DNA from: JBCCRV01 sp047619315
GTDB lineage: Bacteria > Myxococcota_A > Polyangia > Polyangiales > Houyiibacteriaceae
Assembly: GCA_047619315.1 (NCBI GenBank)
Contig: JBLHKB010000233.1
Span: 1-10,016 of the forward strand
DNA length: 10,016 bases
Direction: 5' to 3'
Shown here: piece by piece, positions 5,963-10,016 of the stretch
Position numbering within the stretch: the stretch's first letter is position 1
Layout: each line of letters starts with the position of its first letter
Notes under the pieces: generated by a model
Told to the model about the DNA's origin: nothing
What the model saw: the letters and a program-made list of their open reading frames with translations, nothing else
Database searches by the model: none
Made by a program: the position numbers and the translations under genes

Positions 5963-6910
5963 TCAGTAGGCGATGGCTTGAGGCCACGCCGCGAGGAACA
6001 CGACAACGCAGCTTTCGCCGCGACTTCGAACAACGCCAAGACCGACGTCCGTGAAGCGCCGGTCGACGAGGGCCATGCGGTGGCTTGGGCTCTGAGCCAG
6101 AGCCTCAAGAGCGCCATCGACGGACGAAGCGCGCGCCACCGTTTCGCCAAGGTGACGTGCGCGTAGACCAAGACGTCGCATCCGCTCGGCGGGCCAGCTG
6201 TCGAAGACGTGGCGTGCGCGGCGCTGTTGGCAGACGTCTTGAGCGTGTCGCTGGGCAGCCTGAGCCAAGAGGCGGTTGGGGCGCAGTCCGCCGACGCCGG
6301 CGGCTTCGCGGAGGAGGGCGAGGCGCTGTTCGTTGGTCCGGGCTCGAGGGAGGGCGGGGAGATTGGAGGCGCCCCAGTCGGCGAGGGGTCGCGGTCCGCT
6401 AGGTCCCGTGGCGACGAGTTGGGCGCGTACGAGGCCCTCGGGCATTTCGATGCGGTGGTCTGCTGGAATAGCGAGGGCGTGGGCGCCGCCGCTCTCGTTC
6501 ACGACGACGAGGTAGGCGTCCCGGAAGGCGCCGTCCCAATCGGCGATGAGCTCGTCGCCGGCGCGGCGCAGGCTCCCGGCACGAACGCCAAAGACGAGGA
6601 CGCGTCGCTGGCCCACGGCTTCGCCGCAGACCCCGGGGCCATCGGCTTCTGAGTGACGAGCCTCGAGCCATCGTTCGCGGCTGCGGCCATCGCCGTCGGG
6701 GGCGAGCACGATGATTTTCGCCGAGGGCAGCGAGGAGCCCGCTTCGCGCAGGGCGGCTTCAAGGAGCGCCGCGCTGGGTGCCCCTGCGGCCGCTCCGTGA
6801 TCGAGGAGCACAGCCGCGGCGACCTCGCTGAGAACCGCGTCGTCGCAGTCCTGGGCCTGCGCCGAATGCGCATGGACGACCAAGACCAATAGGAGGATGA
6901 GCCACTTCAC
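5963..6910 (-). CDS. Secreted CAP/SCP (PR-1-like) domain protein
   Basis: 315-aa exported protein. MKWLILLLVLVVHAHSAQAQ is a type I signal peptide, with likely cleavage after AQA near residue 19. Residues about 20-185 are an unassigned N-terminal region with Cys22 and Cys95. Residues about 190-310 match the bacterial CAP (SCP/Tpx-1/PR-1) superfamily: NEQRLALLRE, LRPNRLLAQAAQRHAQDVCQQ (His222), ARHVFDSWPAERMRRLGLR (His234), LGETVARASSVDGALEALAQSPSHRMALVDRRFTDVGLGVV (Glu256, His277). These correspond to the family's cavity His and Glu residues, with GET in place of the usual GEN. Cys227 and Cys301 could form a disulfide. CAP proteins act outside the cytoplasm, but their biochemical role in bacteria is mostly unknown. 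The GTG at 6910 is used because it puts the signal peptide at the N-terminus; the Shine-Dalgarno is poor. It is divergent from the subtilase and probably co-transcribed with the 105-aa gene. Confidence 0.88.
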   Translation of the reverse strand: MKWLILLLVLVVHAHSAQAQDCDDAVLSEVAAAVLLDHGAAAGAPSAALLEAALREAGSSLPSAKIIVLAPDGDGRSRERWLEARHSEADGPGVCGEAVGQRRVLVFGVRAGSLRRAGDELIADWDGAFRDAYLVVVNESGGAHALAIPADHRIEMPEGLVRAQLVATGPSGPRPLADWGASNLPALPRARTNEQRLALLREAAGVGGLRPNRLLAQAAQRHAQDVCQQRRARHVFDSWPAERMRRLGLRARHLGETVARASSVDGALEALAQSPSHRMALVDRRFTDVGLGVVRSRGESCVVVFLAAWPQAIAY

Positions 6911-6945
6911 GAGCTGTCAGGATATCGACTGCGGGGGGACGGGGC

Positions 6946-7045
6946 GAATTCCCGACAGAGCGGATCGCCGTCAAACCAAGTCTTTAACGGACGTTCTTGG
7001 CCGGAAGTCCCTTGGTTTTGACTCTTTCGCCCGGGAATGTAGCGA
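6946..7045. promoter_or_regulatory. Divergent promoter region with long inverted repeat
   Basis: GTCAAACCAAG (6970-6980) and CTTGGTTTTGAC (7011-7022) form an inverted repeat that is perfect apart from one extra base. A further CTTGG lies at 6996-7000. The outer ends read TTGAC on each strand. On the minus strand TTGACG (6969-6974) is 17 bases from GAATTC (6946-6951), a possible promoter for the CAP gene. On the plus strand TTGACT (7018-7023) is 16 bases from TAGCGA (7040-7045), a weak possible promoter for the subtilase. A regulator bound at the repeat would affect both genes. The -10 boxes are poor, so the exact promoters are uncertain. Confidence 0.35.
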
Positions 7046-7063
7046 GCATCGCGAAGCGTACCT

Positions 7064-8854
7064 ATGTTAATGATTATGCGACGCACCAAGAAGCTCTCGA
7101 TTCTCGTTCTTCTTCTCGGCGGCGTGGGGCTGCTCGTTCAATCGACGGTCGTCCGTATGGACCGCGAGGCCGACGACACCACGCAGATCGAGTCGCTGGG
7201 ACTTGATGGACGCGACATCGATGGACGCAGCGTCACGTTGCTCATCGACCTCGACGACGACGTCTCGGACTCCACCATCGAACGCATTGAAGGAGAGGTA
7301 CGCGAGGCGGTTCTACCTTTCCATTCGGCGATCGAAGCGGAAGCTCTCGGCGACGAGCTGAACGATGCGGCGAACCTCTTTCGCTTGAGCGTTCCGATGA
7401 GCGAGCTTCGTGATGTCGAAGCGGCGCTTCTCGATGAAGACCTGGAAGCCTTCGAGATCGAGGCGACGTTCACGGTGCCCGAGAACGAGTATGCACAGTT
7501 CGCCCTCGATGCGACGCCGGCGGATGGCGCGGAGCCTCTCGTTCCGAACGACCCCTACTACAAGCACCAGTGGCACCTCGACCAGATCCAGATGCCCCAG
7601 GCGTGGCGTCGCTCGCAGGGTGAAGGCGCCATCGTCGCCGTCATCGACACCGGCGTTCTCTTCCGGGACCACGGTCGTCACCGCCAGGCGCCGGACTTGG
7701 TGGACACGAACTTCGTCCCCGGCTGGGACTTTGTGGACGGCGATGACACGCCGGACGACGGACATGGTCACGGCACCCACGTGGCGGGAACTATCGCCCA
7801 GTCGACGAACAACGGCCTTGGTGTCGCAGGCGTCGCTCCAGCGGCGCGCATCATGCCGATTCGTGTTCTCGATGACCGCGGCGCTGGTCGCTACGGAAAC
7901 GTCGCCGCCGGCATTCGCTGGGCCGTCGACAACGGCGCAAACATTCTCAACCTCTCTCTCGGTGGCCCCACGCCTTCACCCGCGATCAGCAACGCCATTC
8001 GCTATGCGCACAGCAAGAATGTCTTGGTCGTCGTCGCTGCGGGCAACACCGGACGCAGCCGCGTTCAGTTTCCTGGCTCCGCCGCCCACGCGTTCTCCGT
8101 TGGCGCGGTCCGCTTTGACGAAGAGCTGAGCTTCTACTCCTCCCATGGCCGCAAGCTCGACATCGTCGCTCCCGGCGGCGATCTTCGCGTCGACCAGAAC
8201 GGTGACGGCCTCCCCGACGGAGTTGTTCAGAACACGATGCTTCCTCGTCGCCCAGGTCAGCACGACTACCTCGGCTACCAGGGCACCTCGATGGCGGCGC
8301 CTCATGTCGCGGGCGTCGCTGCGCTTCTTTACGCCAACGGTGTCACGGACCCCGACGCCATCGAGCGGATTCTCGAGAGCACGGCGAAGGCCAAGTCGGA
8401 CCGCATGCGTTATGGCGCAGGCTTGATCCAAGCCGACGACGCCCTCGTCGCCGCATCTCAGAAGGAAGGCGCCAAGGGGCTCTTGGCCGCTCTCCTCGCC
8501 TTCGTCGCCTTTGGGTTTGCACGCCGCCGCTTCGGCCTCGCCGTGGGCGCTGCGCTCCTCGCAGGTGGCGGCTTCGTCGGCTTCAGCGCGTTTGGATTCC
8601 TCGCGAGCTCCCTCGGAGCGTTCTGGCCTGTGGTTCTGAGCGTCGCGCTGCCCCTCGGGCTTGCAGCCTTGGGTCACCACAAGAAGTTCGGTCGCCTCGG
8701 CGTCGCGTTGGTGAGCGCTGGGCTTGCGGGCTGGCTCCTCGTCGAAGCCGCCTCTCCTTCCCTCGCCTCGGGCGTTCTCGTTGGACCCTGGCTCGTCCTG
8801 AGCGCAGCGCTGTCCATGTGGGTGGCGCGGGTCACCCTTCGCGACGCCAAGTAG
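7064..8854 (+). CDS. Subtilisin-like serine protease (S8) with polytopic C-terminal membrane domain
   Basis: 596-aa peptidase acting outside the cytoplasm. An N-terminal hydrophobic segment after MRRTKK (about 11-27) is a signal peptide or anchor. Residues about 45-145 are acidic and resemble an inhibitor-I9-type prodomain. The S8 domain (about 160-465) has the full catalytic set: Asp195 (VAVIDTGV), His236 (DGHGHGTHVAGT), oxyanion Asn328 (VVVAAGNTG) and Ser409 (GYQGTSMAAPHVAG). The Asn/Asp-rich DQNGDGLPDG loop (378-386) may bind calcium. From residue 472 on, four to five hydrophobic helices follow (about 472-486, 491-516, 519-537, 544-561, 567-587), with Arg clusters such as ARRR at 486-489. 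The first looks like a sorting-type transmembrane-plus-Arg tail, but further helices make the tail polytopic. ATGs at 7064, 7070 and 7076 are all possible starts, and none has a clear Shine-Dalgarno. The gene is divergent from the CAP gene. Its substrate is unknown. Confidence 0.94.
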   Translation: MLMIMRRTKKLSILVLLLGGVGLLVQSTVVRMDREADDTTQIESLGLDGRDIDGRSVTLLIDLDDDVSDSTIERIEGEVREAVLPFHSAIEAEALGDELNDAANLFRLSVPMSELRDVEAALLDEDLEAFEIEATFTVPENEYAQFALDATPADGAEPLVPNDPYYKHQWHLDQIQMPQAWRRSQGEGAIVAVIDTGVLFRDHGRHRQAPDLVDTNFVPGWDFVDGDDTPDDGHGHGTHVAGTIAQSTNNGLGVAGVAPAARIMPIRVLDDRGAGRYGNVAAGIRWAVDNGANILNLSLGGPTPSPAISNAIRYAHSKNVLVVVAAGNTGRSRVQFPGSAAHAFSVGAVRFDEELSFYSSHGRKLDIVAPGGDLRVDQNGDGLPDGVVQNTMLPRRPGQHDYLGYQGTSMAAPHVAGVAALLYANGVTDPDAIERILESTAKAKSDRMRYGAGLIQADDALVAASQKEGAKGLLAALLAFVAFGFARRRFGLAVGAALLAGGGFVGFSAFGFLASSLGAFWPVVLSVALPLGLAALGHHKKFGRLGVALVSAGLAGWLLVEAASPSLASGVLVGPWLVLSAALSMWVARVTLRDAK

Positions 8855-8864
8855 CTCGGCGCTT

Positions 8865-9016
8865 CTGAATCGCTGAATCGCTGAATCGCTGAATCGCTGA
8901 ATCGCTGAATCGCTGAATCGCTGAATCGCTGAATCGCTGAATCGCTGAATCGCTGAATCGCTGAATCGCTGAATCGCTGGATCGCTGAATCGCTGAATCG
9001 CTGAATCACTGAACCG
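8865..9016 (+). repeat. Octanucleotide tandem repeat (CTGAATCG), 19 copies
   Basis: Nineteen head-to-tail copies of CTGAATCG begin 10 bases after the protease stop. Sixteen are perfect. The variants are CTGGATCG (8977-8984), CTGAATCA (9001-9008) and CTGAACCG (9009-9016), all towards the 3' end. The near-identity points to recent slippage expansion. On the plus strand the unit carries TGA, so because 8 is not a multiple of 3 every frame is closed within 24 bases. On the minus strand all three frames stay open and would read the octapeptide SDSAIQRF. It is not CRISPR, since there are no spacers. Confidence 0.98.
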
Positions 9017-9036
9017 CCGGGCCAAAAGGGTCCGGC
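9016..9036 (+). terminator. Hairpin after the tandem array
   Basis: GCCGGGCC (9016-9023) pairs with GGTCCGGC (9029-9036), eight pairs with one G·U, across an AAAAG loop. No T-run follows, so it is a transcript-end or mRNA-stabilising stem rather than a classical intrinsic terminator. It lies between the protease and the next gene. Confidence 0.3.
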
Positions 9037-9085
9037 AAATCGCCGTCTAGCAAATCCAAGAGGGATCGCGATAGAGTCGCCGCCT

Positions 9086-10016
9086 ATGGAAACGGTTCAG
9101 CAGCTTCGAGACCACGCGGACGCTCATCTGTTCAAGGGCGAGCACCTTCAGGCACTTCACGCGTACTCGGTCTTGGTGCAGCTGCACCCAAACGACCTCG
9201 ACGCGCGACTTCGCGTGGCGGACACGCTGCTTGCGATGGGCGAGGTTCAGGCGGCGGCGTTCGTCTACACCATCCTGGCGCGACATGCTGCGAATGGCGG
9301 GTATCCCCTCAGAGCGCTCGTCGCCTTGAAGATCCTCGAGCAGCTCGAGCCAGAGCTGGGCCAAGTGACGGATCAAATTGCGGCGCTCTACGGCAAAGGC
9401 TCGCCGAAGATTGGACGGGGCGTTCGCCTGTCACTCGTCGCCGAGGCGACGGCGCTCCCCGAGATTCGCCTCGATACGCCACCGCCCCCGGAAGAGCTGC
9501 TTCCTGCCGCAGCAAAGATCGCGAGCGACCTCTCCCGCATCGCCGCCTACCCGGAGACGTTGCCGCCGATCCCGATCTTCAGTGAGGTTCCGCCGGACGC
9601 TTTCGCGCGCATGCTCAAGACGCTCCGACTGGTTCGCCATCAGGGTGGACAGACGATCATTCAGCAAGGGGATGCGGGGACCGCGTTCTATGTTCTGGTG
9701 CGCGGCAAGGTCGCGGTTCGTCGCGAACAGAACGGCGAGCAGCAGCAGCTGGCGGAGCTCTCAGACGGCGCGATCTTTGGGGAGATGGCGCTGGTGTCGG
9801 CGAAGCCTCGCAGCGCGAGCGTCGTGACGCTCGATGACTGCGATGTCCTCGAGTTTGAGCGTGAGAGTCTGGTGGCCCTCGCAGGCGAGGTCGTGACGTT
9901 GGCGGCGGCGCTCGATGGGTTCACGCGCGGCCGCCTCCTCGACAACTTGCTGTCGACGTCACCGCTCTTTCGGCCCCTCGAGCGAAAAGCCCGAATCGAC
10001 CTCGTGAAGCGCTTTA
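9086..10016 (+). CDS. TPR and cyclic-nucleotide-binding domain protein, N-terminal part
   Basis: 310 residues are visible and the frame is open at the window end, so the gene is 3'-truncated. Residues about 1-105 are helical, TPR-like (LQALHAYSVLVQLHPNDLDARLRVADTLLAMGE, then AAFVYTILARHAANGG). A Pro-rich linker follows (131-165). Residues about 163-285 are a Crp/PKA-type cyclic-nucleotide-binding fold: IFSEVPPDAFARMLKTLRLVRHQGGQTIIQQGDAGTAFYVLVRGKVAV, then a phosphate-binding cassette FGEMALVSAKPRSASV (231-246) with Glu233 and Arg242 in the canonical positions, so ligand binding is plausible. From about 288, TSPLFRPLERKARIDLVKRF looks like the lead-in to a second such domain. No signal peptide is present, so it is cytoplasmic. 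The ATG at 9086 begins a coherent TPR and follows a weak Shine-Dalgarno region. No DNA-binding domain is visible, so it is a sensor or adaptor rather than a proven transcription factor. Confidence 0.88.
   Translation, partial: METVQQLRDHADAHLFKGEHLQALHAYSVLVQLHPNDLDARLRVADTLLAMGEVQAAAFVYTILARHAANGGYPLRALVALKILEQLEPELGQVTDQIAALYGKGSPKIGRGVRLSLVAEATALPEIRLDTPPPPEELLPAAAKIASDLSRIAAYPETLPPIPIFSEVPPDAFARMLKTLRLVRHQGGQTIIQQGDAGTAFYVLVRGKVAVRREQNGEQQQLAELSDGAIFGEMALVSAKPRSASVVTLDDCDVLEFERESLVALAGEVVTLAAALDGFTRGRLLDNLLSTSPLFRPLERKARIDLVKRF

Noticed and set aside
5932..6171. N-terminal extension of the 105-aa gene to 185 aa
   Set aside because: It lies in another frame inside the CAP gene, and the strong Shine-Dalgarno marks the ATG at 5931.
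8865..9016. CRISPR array
   Set aside because: The 8-bp units are directly adjacent with no spacers, and no cas gene is present.
7976..9025. 349-aa minus-strand open frame ending in SDSAIQRF-type repeats
   Set aside because: It is a shadow of the protease gene. The repeats are the octanucleotide array read in frames that happen to be open; no family motif is seen.

Overview
The window looks like a chromosomal segment of a high-GC, Gram-negative deltaproteobacterial lineage, most likely Myxococcota or Bradymonadales-like. This is inferred from several traits. Coding DNA is about 65% GC where I counted it. There are two lipoproteins with lipobox signal peptides, one with a long Asp/Gly/Ala/Ser/Pro-rich linker of the kind common in that group. 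There is also a DUF4423/TIGR02147-type protein, a subtilase with a polytopic membrane tail, and a TPR plus cyclic-nucleotide-binding protein. No phage, IS, integrase, CRISPR, rRNA or tRNA signal was seen.

Layout: (1) 1-2328 (+) is the C-terminal two-thirds of cobalamin-dependent methionine synthase (metH), cut by the window edge. (2) 2391-2768 (-) is a small TPR-like lipoprotein, convergent with metH. (3) 2769-3462 is a 694-base gap of lower GC (47% over 3061-3240). It holds a perfect inverted repeat close to the lipoprotein start, a pyrimidine-rich 24-nt-period repeat, and a run of hairpins ending in a strong terminator-like stem. This arrangement fits a small + strand structured RNA. (4) 3463-4311 and 4308-5612 (+) are a TIGR02147/DUF4423 putative regulator and a lipoprotein overlapping by ATGA. 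(5) 5614-5931 and 5963-6910 (-) are a secreted CAP/SCP-domain protein followed by a 105-aa unknown protein with a good Shine-Dalgarno. (6) 6911-7063 is a compact divergent control region with a long imperfect inverted repeat whose arms carry outward-facing TTGAC hexamers. (7) 7064-8854 (+) is a subtilisin-family protease with a prodomain-like region and a C-terminal membrane domain. (8) 8865-9016 is a 19-copy tandem repeat of CTGAATCG. (9) 9086-10016 (+) is a TPR/cyclic-nucleotide-binding-domain protein, cut by the window end.

How the genes may work together: metH is housekeeping one-carbon and methionine metabolism. Most of the rest points at the cell envelope: two lipoproteins, a secreted CAP protein, and a membrane-anchored protease transcribed divergently from the CAP gene. 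The TIGR02147-lipoprotein pair is translationally coupled and probably forms a functional unit, but its role is unknown. No complete known defence, secondary-metabolite or mobile system is present. The best candidates for something undescribed are the structured RNA in the 3041-3198 region, the coupled regulator-lipoprotein pair, the octanucleotide array, and the protease's multi-pass tail.
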